This document shows, piece by piece, positions 21,892-33,574 of a stretch of 64,000 nucleotides of DNA (position 1 is the stretch's first letter; each line of letters opens with the position of its first letter). The stretch is taken from the NCBI GenBank assembly GCA_905178155.1, contig CAJINV010000001.1, forward strand, positions 8,401,599 through 8,465,598, written 5' to 3'. This DNA comes from Amoebophrya sp. A120. Lineage: Eukaryota > Sar > Dinophyceae > Syndiniales > Amoebophryaceae. A program made the position numbers and the translations under genes. Below the pieces are notes generated by a model, which was not told the DNA's origin, did not search any database, and saw only the letters and a list, made by a program, of their open reading frames with translations.

Positions 21892-22875
21892 TTACATGAT
21901 GTCACGCTTGACGTTTGAAGCCCCAGCGGCGCGCTCCGCTGCGGCGAGCTCTTGAGTGCGGGTGCGAAACAGGGCTTCGTGCTGAAACAGACCATCCTCG
22001 GTCAATTGCTCGGACTGCGGGACCTCGAAGTCCGCTGCAACCACGACTGCCTCGGCCTGGGCCGCACTGGCCGCGCGTGGTCCGCTGGTGCGCTGTCCCG
22101 TGGCGCGTTGCGCGGACGCCCGCTGCTGTTGCACCGTCATCGCGGCTGCGGGAACGCCGGGGTTGCTGTTCTGGCGGTCAAGCAGGACGGGCCTTCCCCC
22201 CGCCGGGGTTTTGCTGTGCGGGCGCGCAATGCCAAATTGATTCATCGCCGCCGTGATCTTGGCGACCTCGTGCGCCTCTTGCGCGGCGCGGGCCTGCTCC
22301 TTGAAGTAGCGCCCAGTTTCGTCCTGCGGCTTGTAGCAGGCCGCGTAGTAGCAGCACATGCTGATGCCCACAAACAGGACGATCAGAACGAACCCCGAGA
22401 TCATCAGGTTGCGGGAGTTGATCCCCTCGTCGTTCGCTTTCCCGGACTTCCGTCCGCCCGATGCAGTGTGATCATCAACCGGGGGAACCCCATCCGGAGC
22501 CGCGGCCGGCGGGGAGGCTTGCGCGCTGGCTTTCGGGGAACCAGCAATGGTCATGGTAAGCTTCACCGGTTCCGATTTTGCGGACGTCGCGACCCTCTTC
22601 TCGTGTTCTTGCCTAGCCTTCCTCGTGGCTGCAACTGTCTCATGCTGGCGCTCGGTCAAACTTTTCGAGGAGACCTGGACAAACTGCGCAGAGCTACGGG
22701 CGGCGCTCGACGCTTTGGGTGTATTCCTCTTGTCGGAAACCTGCTGTCGCGGTTGCTTCACGATCGCGTGCTTCGTAACACGTGGCTGTATCACATACGC
22801 TTGCGCCGACTGCTCCCTGCCAGAGCAGAGCGCCGCGGCTCCTGCCACAAAAAGCTTCTTCAGTTTTTCGTGCAT
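21892..22875 (-). CDS. Single-pass type I membrane protein, hypothetical
   Basis: 327 codons, ATG at 22875, one exon. A signal peptide is likely (KKLFVAGAAALCSG, cleavage near SAQA). A basic, Ser/Thr/Ala-rich outer region with helical stretches (LTERQHETVAATRKARQEHE) is followed by one clear membrane helix at about residues 157-180 (LMISGFVLIVLFVGISMCCY). A CYKPQDETGRYF juxtamembrane stretch and a Gln/Ala-rich tail come next. No domain recognised. The topology suggests a surface or endomembrane protein with an inner tail of about 145 residues. Confidence 0.7.
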   Translation of the reverse strand: MHEKLKKLFVAGAAALCSGREQSAQAYVIQPRVTKHAIVKQPRQQVSDKRNTPKASSAARSSAQFVQVSSKSLTERQHETVAATRKARQEHEKRVATSAKSEPVKLTMTIAGSPKASAQASPPAAAPDGVPPVDDHTASGGRKSGKANDEGINSRNLMISGFVLIVLFVGISMCCYYAACYKPQDETGRYFKEQARAAQEAHEVAKITAAMNQFGIARPHSKTPAGGRPVLLDRQNSNPGVPAAAMTVQQQRASAQRATGQRTSGPRAASAAQAEAVVVAADFEVPQSEQLTEDGLFQHEALFRTRTQELAAAERAAGASNVKRDIM

Positions 22876-23151
22876 TTTCTCCTCCTAATAGTTTTCTGTC
22901 AAGTTGTCATCCTAAATCTGCAACTTGTGCTGGTGGAAGTACTTGTTCTACGAGTATAACTCCTATTGCTGAGCAGGGGCAGTTAAAATTTTACAACAGG
23001 GAGGAAAATCGCCCACGCCAAAAATTTTTTTGCAGTTTTCAAACTTTCAAAAGCTTCTGGGAGTTCGCCCAATGTCCATCGCCCAGCCGCCCATTGTCCG
23101 CCGTCCAATGTCCGTCGCACAATGCCCATCGCACAACTCCCATCGCCCAAA

Positions 23152-23260
23152 CGGGAAACGGCCACCGGGAAACGGCCACCGGGAAACGGCCACCGGGAAA
23201 CGGCCACCGGGAAACGGCCACCGGGAAACGGCCACCGGGAAACGGCCACCGGGAAACGGG
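23152..23260. repeat. 14-bp minisatellite, seven copies
   Basis: The unit GGCCACCGGGAAAC is repeated seven times without change and ends in two GGGAAAC half-units. A looser array of CCCATCGCACAA-like words precedes it (about 23068-23150). Confidence 0.95.
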
Positions 23261-23267
23261 AAACGAC

Positions 23268-23480
23268 AAGCCAAAAAATTTTGCATGCAAGCCAAAAAAA
23301 TTGGAAAGACGGAATATTTCGCGACTCGAAATAAATATTTTGCAAGCCAAGAAATTTTGCAAGCCAAAAAATTTTGCAAGCCAAAAAATTTGGCAAGTCG
23401 AAATATTTTGCAAGCCAAAAAATTAATTTTGCAAGCCGAAATATTTTGCAACCCAAAAAATTAATTTTGCAAGTCGAAAA
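23268..23480. repeat. AT-rich degenerate tandem repeat, about 17 bp
   Basis: Variants of GCAAGCCAAAAAATTTT recur about a dozen times, with the C-rich and A/T-rich halves keeping their spacing. Confidence 0.85.
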
Positions 23481-23601
23481 ATTTTGCGAGTCGAAACATT
23501 TTGCGGGCCGCAAGGTTTTGCAGCTCTCGAAAAATATTCTGACCAGGAAATATTTCGCAACAACCTTCCAGAGCAACCGACTCCCCCGCTTTTGCAGCTT
23601 T

Positions 23602-24210
23602 GAAAGCGGGAAGCACGGGCAAAGCGGGAAGCACGGGCAAAGCGGGAAGCACGGGGGAAGCGGGAGGCACGGGGAAAGCGGGACGCACGGGGAAAGCGGG
23701 ACGCACGGGGAAAACGGAAAGCACGGGGAAAGCGGGAAGCACGGGGAAGGCGGGAAGCACGGGGAAAGCGGGAAGCATGGGGAAACAAAACGGGAAGCAC
23801 GGGGAAAACGGGAAGCACGGAGAAAGCGCGAAGCACGGAGAAAGCGCGAAGCACGGGGAAGGCGGGAAGCGCGGGGAAAGCGGGAAGCATGGGGAAAGCG
23901 GGAAGCACGGGGAAAGCAGGAAGCATGGGGAAAGCGGAAAGCACGGGGAAAGCGGGAAGCATGGGGAAGGCGGGAAGCATGGGGAAAGTGGGAAGCACGG
24001 GGAAGGCGGGAAGCACGGGGAAGGCGGGAAACACGGGGAAGGCGGGAAGCACGGGTAAGGCGGGAAGCACGGGGAAAGCGGGAAGCACAGAGAAAGCACG
24101 GAGAAGGCGGGTAGCACGGGGAGGGCGGAAGGCACGGGGATAGCGGGAAGCACGGGAAAGGCGGGAAGCACGGGGAAAGCGGGAAGCCCGGGAAAAGCGG
24201 GACACGCGGG
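23602..24210. repeat. 18-bp minisatellite, about 33 copies
   Basis: The unit GGGAAGCACGGGGAAAGC shows many point changes (GGGC, GGGT, GGAG variants). Because 18 is a multiple of three, every frame stays open and gives six-residue repeats such as GSTGKA or FPVLPA; I do not take these as genes. Confidence 0.95.
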
Positions 24211-24278
24211 CGGGTGGAGGGCACACAGAAGACGGGGGGCACGGGTTCGCTGGGAACGCCGCCGGCGGCCAAGCACCA

Positions 24279-24400
24279 GGCGAGCAGCTGCCCACCACCC
24301 TCCCCCGGCGCCCTCCCTCTGTTCGCGAAGGGAAAACCGCGCCCCAGCACCAGGCTTGCAGGCGAGCAACTGCCCACCACCCTCCCCCGGCGCCCTCCCC
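24279..24400. repeat. Duplicated 39-bp GC-rich segment
   Basis: GGCGAGCAGCTGCCCACCAC and its continuation at 24279-24317 recurs with one change at 24361-24399. Confidence 0.85.
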
Positions 24401-25864
24401 CTGCTCATGAGGAGGCCGGCAGAGGGCGCCACCGTCCGCCGCCTCTGCCAGTCTTGGAGGGTGCGCGCGAGGGAAACAGGCGGGGGCGGAGCAGATTTCG
24501 CGCGAGCTAACGCGGGGGGCGCCGTTGTTGTCCGGGGGTGCTGGGGGAGGGTGGTGGGCCCCTGCGCCTGGGGGGCAATGAATGCCCCGCCCCGGAGCCC
24601 GTCTTCCATCCACGCGCGCGGCAGGGGCCCCAGCGAGCCCCTTTTCTGCAAGGCTGCGCGCGGGAGAAGGGCGGGGAGGGGCGCCAAGGCGCGCAGGGGC
24701 GGGGCACACAGACAGGCGGCACGAGCGGGCCACACCACAAACGCGCGGGCGGGGCGTCACGCGCCAGCGCCTCGCATGGCGCGGATTGTTAGTTCCCTTG
24801 CCTCCTTCCCCCGTCCACTGGCGCCCGCCCGCTGCCGCGCTTTGCGTTGTTGCTTAGGCCTAAGGCTTGCCGCCACGCAAGCGCGCGCCCAGTGCGGGCG
24901 GGGTCCTCGCGCTCGCACAACGACGGGAACCACGGGCGCCCCATGGCGCTCCGCCTTCGTTCTTTCAGCAAGAAGCGGCGCAGATGCCTGGCCCCGCCCT
25001 GCATCAAAAAATTTCTCCCTTGCCCGACATCTGGCGTTTTTCTTTCCCCCCTGTCCACTCGTTCACCCTCCCACTACGCGACATAAGCTGCAGCCTTGTA
25101 GTATGTTGTGGTCCGCAGGGTTACTGCGCCTAAAATCTCTGAGTACGACTAAATTTTTTAGAAGGTACAACTTGAATTATTTTTATTTATGAAGAAGCTT
25201 CGCTAAAGGGCGAAGCGAGCTTCTTCTTGTTCGAAGCAGCGGGTACCAGCTTCGAAGTCTCGTCTCCTGAGAGGATGATGAATACCGACTAACTTTGAAA
25301 AAAAGGCAGCATCACGGTGACGTCGCGAAATGAGAATCCTCGACGGATCATTACGAAAAAATAACACGACGATGGTAACTGCACGACGGCAACTTCTTCA
25401 CGATGCGTCTGGATATTAAAAGCGAAGCAAGTACGAATCTACAGATGGATACCGAAACACGGCGCACGACTGGGTCCGACTGTCAAAAGTAAGTGTAGGA
25501 GGTACGAAGCAACAGGATTCGAAAATTTTGTGACGGCAGACCGAAATGGAGTACACGATCTGTCAAACGGTATCTTGTACGAGGAAAACGCATTATATCA
25601 GAAAACCGAGGGTGATGTCTCACGAGCTGCGCTGGCAGAAGGCGCGCCATGATAGCACGACCACGATAAAAACACAGACGAAATCAATACCCCACCGCAA
25701 GAGAGGCTGCCACGGAGACACTAAGGAATCTTCGACAAAATCTAAAAACTCTTAAAGTATAAAGAACTGCAAGACCGCTCCCGTTCAAGCGAGACTCGAA
25801 ACGAAACAAATGCTTTTCGACTAGCTCAGCAAAGAAGTCACACCAAGTTCTCCAGAGGAGAGCC

Positions 25865-28800
25865 CTAATCGAGCTCCTCCAAATCGTTTGAGGGAACGTA
25901 CAGATTTTTCCTCTGAGGAGGCTTGAACGCAAATGCGTTACTTGCGCCGTTCGAGGTACTAGTGCTACTATCTGCTTGCTCCCCTTTCTCCTCCTCTGCA
26001 TCGCCGATGCTTTCGGCGTGCTGCAAAATCGTGTCGACCGAGACGGGATCCGGTGCCGGGGGCGCGGCGGAAAAGTAACCGCCGACGTCGGCAAATTTTG
26101 AAGTTAAGGCCGTCGCACCGGATGAGTTAGTTGCGTTCGCTGCCGCGCTGGTGCTCCCGGGCTCCGGGGGCGGCGGCACGGTTTTCATGCCCCACTGCTT
26201 GCCTCGCTTTTGCGCCTCGGCTAGCAGGGCAGATTTCTGTCCGCTCGCAAAGTTGTCGAAGTCCTTGAGACACATTTCCGGAGAAATCCAGGTCGACGTG
26301 GCATCCGAAACCGCGTCGCTGTCCTCCGTGCAGATGCTTTCGATGTCGTCGCGATCGGCTATGTCACCAGAACTATCGCGGTTGAAAAAGCTGCTCGTTG
26401 AAGAGGACGAAGCCGAGGTTGCAAACTTGGCAACAGAATTCAACTTGCGAACCCACCATCGGGTTCGGTCACGCTGCGCGTCCACTGTTTTGGAGCGAGT
26501 AAGAATCTCATTGTTCTTCACAAAAAAGCCGATGATCTGATCATCTTTTGCAAAGTAAATTTACAAATGCAGCTGCGCGACCCACTCGTATAGTGATAAA
26601 GCAAAACGATACTTTGCTGGAAGTCCGCCGGGCTGGCGTCGCTGCTCGCCGTGGTGACGGCTTCGTCCTCGGGCACGGCACACAAGTTCGTCTTCCGCAG
26701 CAGCGCGCCGTAGCGTTCGCGTGCCATGCGTTCTGTCAGCGTTGTGGAATTGAACTCAGCGTTGAGCTTCTGTGCTACCGTGGAAAACCGGTACCCCGAC
26801 TTGGCGACGAGCCGCTCCAGTCTTTCGTCACGCAACTTGGACCAGTACCAGTCTTCCACGCCCGGAACGCTCTCGGACGGGGCAGCTGTGGATTTTTGCA
26901 AAACAGCGATCAGGACCATGAGCTGTTCACTCCATTAGGAAGAGTAGAAAACAAACTAACACGCAAAGACACGCCATACCCTCTGAGTAGCAAAAAAGAA
27001 AGCTCCTGTTTCTACACACATTAAGTGGCAGAAAAATACCCGAAGCCGACATCGCGTCCGCAGCCCCGGTGCTGTCCACGGACAGTGCGGGATTCTCGGT
27101 GTCCGTTAAACACGAGGAAATCGACTGCCTCTGAGACTGCGCCGTGCAAAAGGACGACTCGGAGGGGCGGCCCCTTGCGTCTTGAAAGTTGGTTCCAACC
27201 GCGCAGCATGCATTCTGCTGTTCCCCCATGGTCGCGACAAAGGGCTTGTTGGGAGAATCGCTCTCGACCGTTTCGCCCGTCGGGGAGACCTTCACGTAGA
27301 TGTCGGGATTGGCTTGATGTTCGGAACCAGAGGACGAGTTCTTCTCCATCAAATGCAGTTTCGCGGGATCCAGTTTACTGAATGGAAGTTTCCCGACGTT
27401 TTCGGACGTCAGCTGCCGGTCGTCAACAGTGGTACTCATTTCGTCGGATTTTTTGCCATCTGCAGCTGCTCCTTGGTGTAGTAGTGTGTCTGTTGAGGAA
27501 GAAGACGAGAATTTTTCTCCTTTGGAGACGATTTTCTTCGGCGGCGGGTCGCCGACCGCCGCTGTCGTCTCCCCCTTGTTTTCCCCCTGCCCCACCATCA
27601 CCCAGTCCTGCTCAGGCATCGGTGTTCGCTCCACGCACCCCTCCGGCACGCCCTCCCCCGCGTCGAAGGCTTCCTTCCTGGCCTTCTCCGCCGCCTGCCG
27701 CTTCAACTGCTTCTGGAGCTTCTTGTTGGCCTGCTCCTGGACCTTGCCTGGGACATTATTAAGTGACAACTACATACAACACTGTGCAAAAATGTTTCAG
27801 TCGTTGTGTAACAAATTATCAAATACTACTAACGGAAGCACACGCCGCGCTGAGATCTAGCCAGGGTTAACTCCGCGCAAGTAGCATAAGGAGCAAAAAT
27901 GAAGAACTTCTCCAACATACGAAATCTCTCGAGGTCGCGCTGCTTTTCCTCCCGCTCTTTCATGTAGTACCCCCGTTTCGCGGTCTGCTCCCCCTCCGGG
28001 CCGTCTTCCAGCCACCCCTGCACCCCCACGCGCTCCACCTCCGTCACTTGCTTGGTGTCGAGAAATTTCAACCTCGGCAGCCCGGCGACCAGCCTTCGTC
28101 GGTAGTTCTTGATCCGGCGGACCGAGGGGTTGGACTGCAGGAAGATGCAGTCGACATTCTTGAACCGTTTTTCCTCGCCGTCCACGAAAAATTCCACCAG
28201 CGGGTCCTCTTCCTCGATGTAGTTGGCACTGACGTCGATGGAAACGAGCTGGTTCTCCGGCTTTTCCACCAGGGGGAGGAGTCCTTTCAGCGCGTTCACC
28301 GTCATCAAACTATTCTTCGACAGGTTCAGCTGCGACAACTGCGTGCAGTTCTCGAGGTTCTCGATCTCCGTGATCTTGTTCTCCCGCAGGTCCAGGACCA
28401 CGAGGGAACTCGGCAGGTTTTCCATCCGCGTGAGGCAATTGGACTGCAGGTACAGACTCTTCAGGTTCGTCAGCTCGTCCAATCCCTCAATCCTGGTGAT
28501 CCCGTTGCAGTCCAAGTAGAGACAGTGGAGGTTGCGCTGTTTTTGGTTGGAATTGCTAGAGTAGAAGATTACTCTTGCTTCGCTGAGGACCTTGCCGGTG
28601 TTGAAAAGAAAACACAATAAAAACAGCAAAATTCCCAGCGAGCTAATACATAGACAGATAAAAAGGTAGACGCGTTTCTTCTCGATGTGAAGTAGAGAAT
28701 GGAACGCAATAGTACGTATGACTCCAGCTGTTCGATTTTCGCCAAACCCCGGTAATTCAGGCAGAGAGAATTGTTCAGCAACGGATTCTCGTATCCGCCG

Positions 28801-28931
28801 TTCTTCAGACATGCTTCTCGGAGCATCTCCTGGTTAACCCGGTTCCCGCCCCGGTTCTGCTTCGTGACTTCCTCGATATTCACCCGGATCCCTTCGCGGG
28901 ACGGGTCCTGCCAGTGCTCCTCCCGATACAT
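25865..28931 (-). CDS. DNAAF1: DNAAF1 / LRRC50 (ODA7), dynein-arm assembly factor with a long C-terminal extension
   Basis: DNAAF1 helps assemble axonemal dynein arms in the cytoplasm and implies a motile flagellum. Modelled exons are 28931-28716, 28536-27921, 27747-27040, 26885-26613 and 26544-25865, together 830 codons plus a stop. The N-terminus (QEMLREACLKNGGY, LNNSLCLNYRGLAKIE) leads into SDS22-type leucine-rich repeats (LHCLYLDCNGITRIE, LKSLYLQSNCLTRMENL, LVVLDLRENKITEIENL), then the cap with RRIKNYRRRLVAGLPRLKFLD and the KRGYYMKEREEKQRD helix, as in the family. Past KVQEQANKKLQKQ comes a Ser-rich acidic tail with a helical segment DWYWSKLRDERLERLVAKSG that looks SANT/Myb-like. The first two junctions are firm; the 68-bp last intron is less sure. 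Confidence 0.85.
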
Positions 28932-29757
28932 GTTGCTGGGGTTTATTTGAATCAAAGTGGATTTTTGCAAGAAGGAACCCTATGGCGGATTCCGCGGGAA
29001 AAGAAACTTCAAAACTTTTACGCTCTGCTTAGTGCTGCTTTACGATACTTTTCCGTATCACTCTGCTAGTACTTACGCGTGCAGCTCAGTAGAATAGCTA
29101 CGATTTTGCAGCTGTCTGCCGTTGTCCGATCGCGTCCGAAAAAACTCAAAAAATCACGAATGACGGGCGACGGAGCCCTAAGAAAAACGAGCATGATTCC
29201 CAAAAAAGAAGCCTTTATCTGCCATCTTTCATCACATCTCTCTTCCAAGGCCGCACCATCTCCATCACAGCAACTTGACTCGCACAACACTCGCATCTGC
29301 TTTTTTATCCGCACCTCGAGCTCCCTCAGTCACTCCACAAACGCAAACGAAACAGAAGAAACTTTATTACAACCTACAGGACCGCTCGCAAAGACGAGGA
29401 CAGCGTACTTCTGATATACAAGCGCAGGTCCTAGTCGTACGTTCACAAAAGCCTTGGCATTTGGCAGACAATTACAACTCCAGTCCGAATTCTTTTAAGT
29501 ACTGTAGCACAAGAAAGGATTCATTCGGAGTGAATATGAAACCAACGGAATATCACGCCACGACGAGAAAAACATACTTAAAAGAGACTCATCTCTGGAT
29601 ATCTTCAGGCCACTTTCAATATTGCGGATGACTAAACAGAAGACTTCAACATCCATCGAGAGGACAGCTCCACATTGAAAGCGTTTATCGAAAACCCGAC
29701 ACAACAACCAAAATTTCAAATCACTCCGGAGATTGATTCCTAGCACGCGGCCTCACT
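28932..29757. other. Intergenic stretch
   Basis: AT-rich, with only short frames lacking domains. Nothing else seen. Confidence 0.5.
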
Positions 29758-32079
29758 CTAGCACACCACCATAGCTTCGGAATGCTGCGCAACGAAGTGC
29801 AGCTCGAACTTTCCAGAGCTTCCATCGTTTCCTGCGTAGACTCCCGACATTAACCAGTCGTTCGAGCGCAAACTCGCATCCCCGGACGCCCGAGGCGTTC
29901 TTTGCTCCGCTCTCGATCGAGCCGCTGCTGAAAAAACTTGCTCCGCTGCTTGCCTCTTCTTCATGTCGATGTCTTCCTGAAACCGTGGTCCCGCGGAAGC
30001 TACGACTCCATGCATGTTTTCCGTGCATTCGGCTGCCGCGTCCTGCAGGTTCATCGCCTGATGCGACTTCCCGCTGCTCTTCCGCTTCTTCAACGTTTTT
30101 ACACGTGGGACCACGGGCACAGGTGCCGCTTTGTTTATCCCTTCCAAAACCGGCGAGGAGGAATCCGCGTCGTGGAATTCAGAGCCGGAGGAAATATCCT
30201 TTTCGACACTTTTGGCCTCCGCCTCGTCCCGGACTACAAGCACCTCGACGTCTTCTCCCTGTCCGACATTTTTCCTCGCTGTAGCTCTTGGCGAACTGCT
30301 GCAAACGCTCGACCCAATTTGTATTTCGCCAACAGATGATGCCCTGGGTCCTCTCTTGCTCCGACTTGACGATATCGCGGGCGGCGGGAGCTGCGTAGTG
30401 TTCATTTCAGCACTTCCTGCGTTGTAATAGCTGCGTCTAGATGAGGTAGCTCGCTTCTTGTTCTTATCCTCATCACACAACAGCACATTCGGCCTGGACA
30501 GGTGTCTTTTAGGCTTAAAAACCCCGCGGTACTCCACGCACAAAGTCGCGCCCACATACTTTTCTTCCCAAAAGATCCTTTGGGTTTTCGGACAAAAGAC
30601 GCCTGTGACCATGACTTTGCCGTGCACGTCGTCCACACCCGTGCCCGTAAATTCATTTCTCTTCTGCGATTCGCCGGAAGTTGTACCCGCGGCGGCATAT
30701 TCGTTCGCATTCGCCCCCTGCTGATAGTACAAACTGAACAGCTCGCTGCCGGCGGTCGGGTGGTACTTCAGGCACAGTCGTTTCTTCTGCGGTCGCGGTC
30801 CGTCGTGGTAGTGAAGCTCAACATCTGTAAAATGATCATTGTTCTCGCGGTACGACAGTGCCATTTTCGCTCGAGAGGAGGAACTGTAGCTCCGGGTCAT
30901 TTTCGCAGTGGATCCCCCCAGATGACCCGAACCGTGGCAACTCGCGGAAGACCCGCGACGCGCGGACCTGCGCCCCCGCACGACGTCGCTCCGCACGGAG
31001 TCGCGCCGGAGCGGAGGCTCGTAGTGTAGTTCCGTCGGTTCTTGCCTGTTGTAATTGTTGACAGGACCACACTCGCTCCGCGTGGAGCTCCTCCGCGAGG
31101 TGCGAACTGAAGGCTTTATTTCGGAAGTTCTTGAAGCCCGCTTGCTATAGCTTTGACGTGTGGAGCTTCTGTACTCTCCCATTTTATTTCCAGTTGTCCG
31201 CAGCAACCGCGCCTGCTCCTCCTTCCCAAGCATGTACTGCTCGTGGTTTTGGTGCTGCAGTAAACTACCGGTTCCATTTCTTCCCATTTGCCCGTTCCGG
31301 AAGCGCAGTCCGCGCTTCGCCAGCGCTTTCGCGACCGAAGAAGATCCACGGGAGGACCCGCTGCTTCCCCCCGCGGCCGCCGGCACGAAGTACCCCTCCC
31401 AGGTGGAAATCGGAGGCAGGTAGACCTTCTCCGCCACGTTAACCTTCGAGGTCCGGAAAGCCAGCCGCTTCGCACGGATCTTCCGGTACCGCCACAGGAA
31501 CCACCACTTGTGCACTAGGAGGAGGACCAGACAAGCGAGCGCGGAATAAAACAAACACTTAAAAATGTACACCTCCTTCTCGGTGAGCCAATTTAACTGC
31601 AAGAACTGGCTGACTGCCTCCGCCAGCTGCGTCGTGATGGTGGCCGTTGTCGCCGCCGCGGCCGGCGAAGCGGCGCTGGGGGTGGTTGTCGCCCCTCCGG
31701 CACTGCCAGAAGATCCACGGTCGTTTGAGAAGGACGAGTTGCGGGGCGTTCCCGCGTTCGTCAACTGCTGCCGTAGTTCGTCCCGAGTCAAGGGGATGGA
31801 GCTGCGGTTCGGGTGCGGCGAGGCAGACGAGGTGTGGCGCCGGATAACAGGCAGAGGACCACTACCTGGGTCGACGCCATTCAGAAACGAAGTCATGGTC
31901 AGCCAGGTGCTGGGTGCAGCGCTTCCGGCGCCGCTCGAAAGAGCGAAAGGCTTCCCACGTGGGATGGTCTTCCGGTAGAGAAGACTTTGAAAAATGAGGG
32001 CTCTTAGATCTAGAAGGCAGACCAAGTGTAGTGCAAGAATTTGAGCAATAAAAACACGCTGAATGTCAAAAGCAGTCAT
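29758..32079 (-). CDS. Hypothetical membrane protein with low-complexity basic and Ser-rich regions
   Basis: The first ATG of the open frame is at 32079, giving 773 codons in one exon. A hydrophobic segment near the start (IAQILALHLVCLLDL) could be a signal anchor; a second clear membrane helix follows at about residues 171-195 (IFKCLFYSALACLVLLLVHK). Then come Gly/Ser-rich and Arg/Ser-rich parts, a possible beta domain (LCLKYHPTAGSELFSLYY, KVMVTGVFCPKTQRIFWEEK, CVEYRGVFKP), a further disordered part and a short C-terminal echo of the beta pattern (LMSGVYAGNDGSSGKFELHF). Family not recognised. Lack of introns and strong compositional bias resemble the other lineage-specific genes here. Confidence 0.65.
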   Translation of the reverse strand: MTAFDIQRVFIAQILALHLVCLLDLRALIFQSLLYRKTIPRGKPFALSSGAGSAAPSTWLTMTSFLNGVDPGSGPLPVIRRHTSSASPHPNRSSIPLTRDELRQQLTNAGTPRNSSFSNDRGSSGSAGGATTTPSAASPAAAATTATITTQLAEAVSQFLQLNWLTEKEVYIFKCLFYSALACLVLLLVHKWWFLWRYRKIRAKRLAFRTSKVNVAEKVYLPPISTWEGYFVPAAAGGSSGSSRGSSSVAKALAKRGLRFRNGQMGRNGTGSLLQHQNHEQYMLGKEEQARLLRTTGNKMGEYRSSTRQSYSKRASRTSEIKPSVRTSRRSSTRSECGPVNNYNRQEPTELHYEPPLRRDSVRSDVVRGRRSARRGSSASCHGSGHLGGSTAKMTRSYSSSSRAKMALSYRENNDHFTDVELHYHDGPRPQKKRLCLKYHPTAGSELFSLYYQQGANANEYAAAGTTSGESQKRNEFTGTGVDDVHGKVMVTGVFCPKTQRIFWEEKYVGATLCVEYRGVFKPKRHLSRPNVLLCDEDKNKKRATSSRRSYYNAGSAEMNTTQLPPPAISSSRSKRGPRASSVGEIQIGSSVCSSSPRATARKNVGQGEDVEVLVVRDEAEAKSVEKDISSGSEFHDADSSSPVLEGINKAAPVPVVPRVKTLKKRKSSGKSHQAMNLQDAAAECTENMHGVVASAGPRFQEDIDMKKRQAAEQVFSAAARSRAEQRTPRASGDASLRSNDWLMSGVYAGNDGSSGKFELHFVAQHSEAMVVC

Positions 32080-32370
32080 GAAGAAGAAGCATGTCAGCCG
32101 AAAATCAACCGGAGAAAACCGAACACGCAGAACCCCAAAGGCTGCATTGCTTGCGCCAATTTCGCACAATCTCCTTGGAGTGAATCTACAACAAACTTCG
32201 CGTCAACATACCTTGATGTCTTACATCTACTCAAGCAAAACAAGAGTACTCATTACGGTTAAGAACATAGCAGAAACAAAAACCTTCGCGACTTGTTGCA
32301 AGCCTATAAAAATGACAATCTTCATGGTCCGTTTTGTCTCCGGCAGCAGGCCAACATCACACAAGTGGCC

Positions 32371-32892
32371 TCATTCTGCCGACAGTGCGGTGATTCTGTC
32401 ATCCCGCTTCTGCCTGATCTTGGACTCGCGCTCTGTGTGGGCACTTTTCGCTTTTTCCAATTCTTTCTGATATCGCGCGCTTTCCGCCTCGAGCTCCGCC
32501 TTACACTTGTCCTTCGCCGCCTGGATTTCCTTGGCCTGTGGAAAGACGAAAGCGAAACATAGTCATCGCATATAGTAAAACACACAAAAGGCCGGAGCTG
32601 TGATGGAAAAGCAAGCAAACGGCACGCATGGCATCAAATCAATGCAGCAAAAATGTTGAGCAAACATTCCTAGTACGCGAACCGTAGCTGCTTTCTGGTC
32701 CTTCAGCTTCTGCTTGGCCTTGGCTTCCCGATCGGCCAGCTCCTGTTTTTTCCGCTCAGTCACTTCCGCCGCCGTGGCGCGCTGGCGCTTCGCCTTCGGC
32801 GAACTCTCGTCCTCGTCGTCGTGCTTCATGAAGAGGCCGCCGCCGTGCATCTGCGCCCGGTACCTCTGCTGCGCGTTCTGGTAGTCCGGCAT
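32371..32892 (-). CDS. Small coiled-coil protein
   Basis: Two exons, 32892-32683 and 32535-32371, give 124 residues. The N-terminus reads MPDYQNAQQRYRAQMHGGG and then an acidic patch. From about residue 45 the protein is one charged helix (ERKKQELADREAKAKQKLKD, then KEIQAAKDKCKAELEAESAR) that continues across the splice junction, and the end is DDRITALSAE. The intron (32536-32682, GTTCGC..CAG) is conventional in place but has an unusual donor. Function unknown; the coiled coil suggests a structural or scaffold role. Confidence 0.6.
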
Positions 32893-33574
32893 TTTTCGTC
32901 TTTCTTTTTTTAATGAACACAGAAAGATCACGCTCTTGCTGCTAGGACAGAATCATCGAAAGCGCAGGCACTTGTAGGACACAGGGTAGTTGTTTTCGAA
33001 ATCCTGACTAATGGGTCTATACTATACAGAAACAAGACCAACAGATTCGACAGATAGATCTTCTCACGGCACTGGTGACGGACGCAAGAAAGTCTCTAGC
33101 TCCACCCGGCATTTGCGCAGAAACGATAGGGAATCAGTATGGACTTGGTACAACTACTACAACCTGCTCCGACAGAATTTCATTCTGGTAAGAAATTAGA
33201 AACTTTCCCAATAACCCTAGACGCATCCTAAACACGTCTCCTCATCGAGCCGCCTGCTCAGATGACTTTCGCTCGGATCTTGACGCAGCGAATCCGAATC
33301 TTTGATCCGCCACGGAAGCAACGCGTCCTGTCCTGTGGCATAGAACATCAGGACGCTCTAAAGACAGTATAATTGCCGCACTCATCTAGCCAGCCGACCT
33401 GCTTGCATGGTATTTGTTGTCTGGTGTGGAGGCCGATACTACTCCTGCATCCATCAAAACCTGCGATGAAGTAGAGCAATCAACAAACGGGAACCATCAC
33501 CAAAATCATTGCAGCGACCTTCGGCATGGCCGGCAGAGAGCGTACCCGTCAGTGTGCTTGCTGGCCCCTGCTAC
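32893..33574. other. Intergenic stretch
   Basis: No gene supported. A short plus-strand frame at 33011-33199 has no domain. Confidence 0.45.

Larger units (their letters stand above)
22876..25864. other. Gene-free block dominated by minisatellites and GC-rich DNA
   Basis: It contains three different tandem arrays (separate entries), a GC-rich part at 24240-25080 and an imperfect hairpin at about 25191-25226 (GAAGAAGCTTCGCT / inverse). The long frames on both strands within the arrays encode only simple repeats. The segment 25230-25864 is unique-looking, with no gene visible. Confidence 0.7.

Noticed and set aside
23374-24760. Long open frames on both strands (up to 465 codons) across the minisatellite block
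   Set aside because: They encode only short repeats because the 18-bp unit is a multiple of three; all frames stay open and no non-repeat domain is present.
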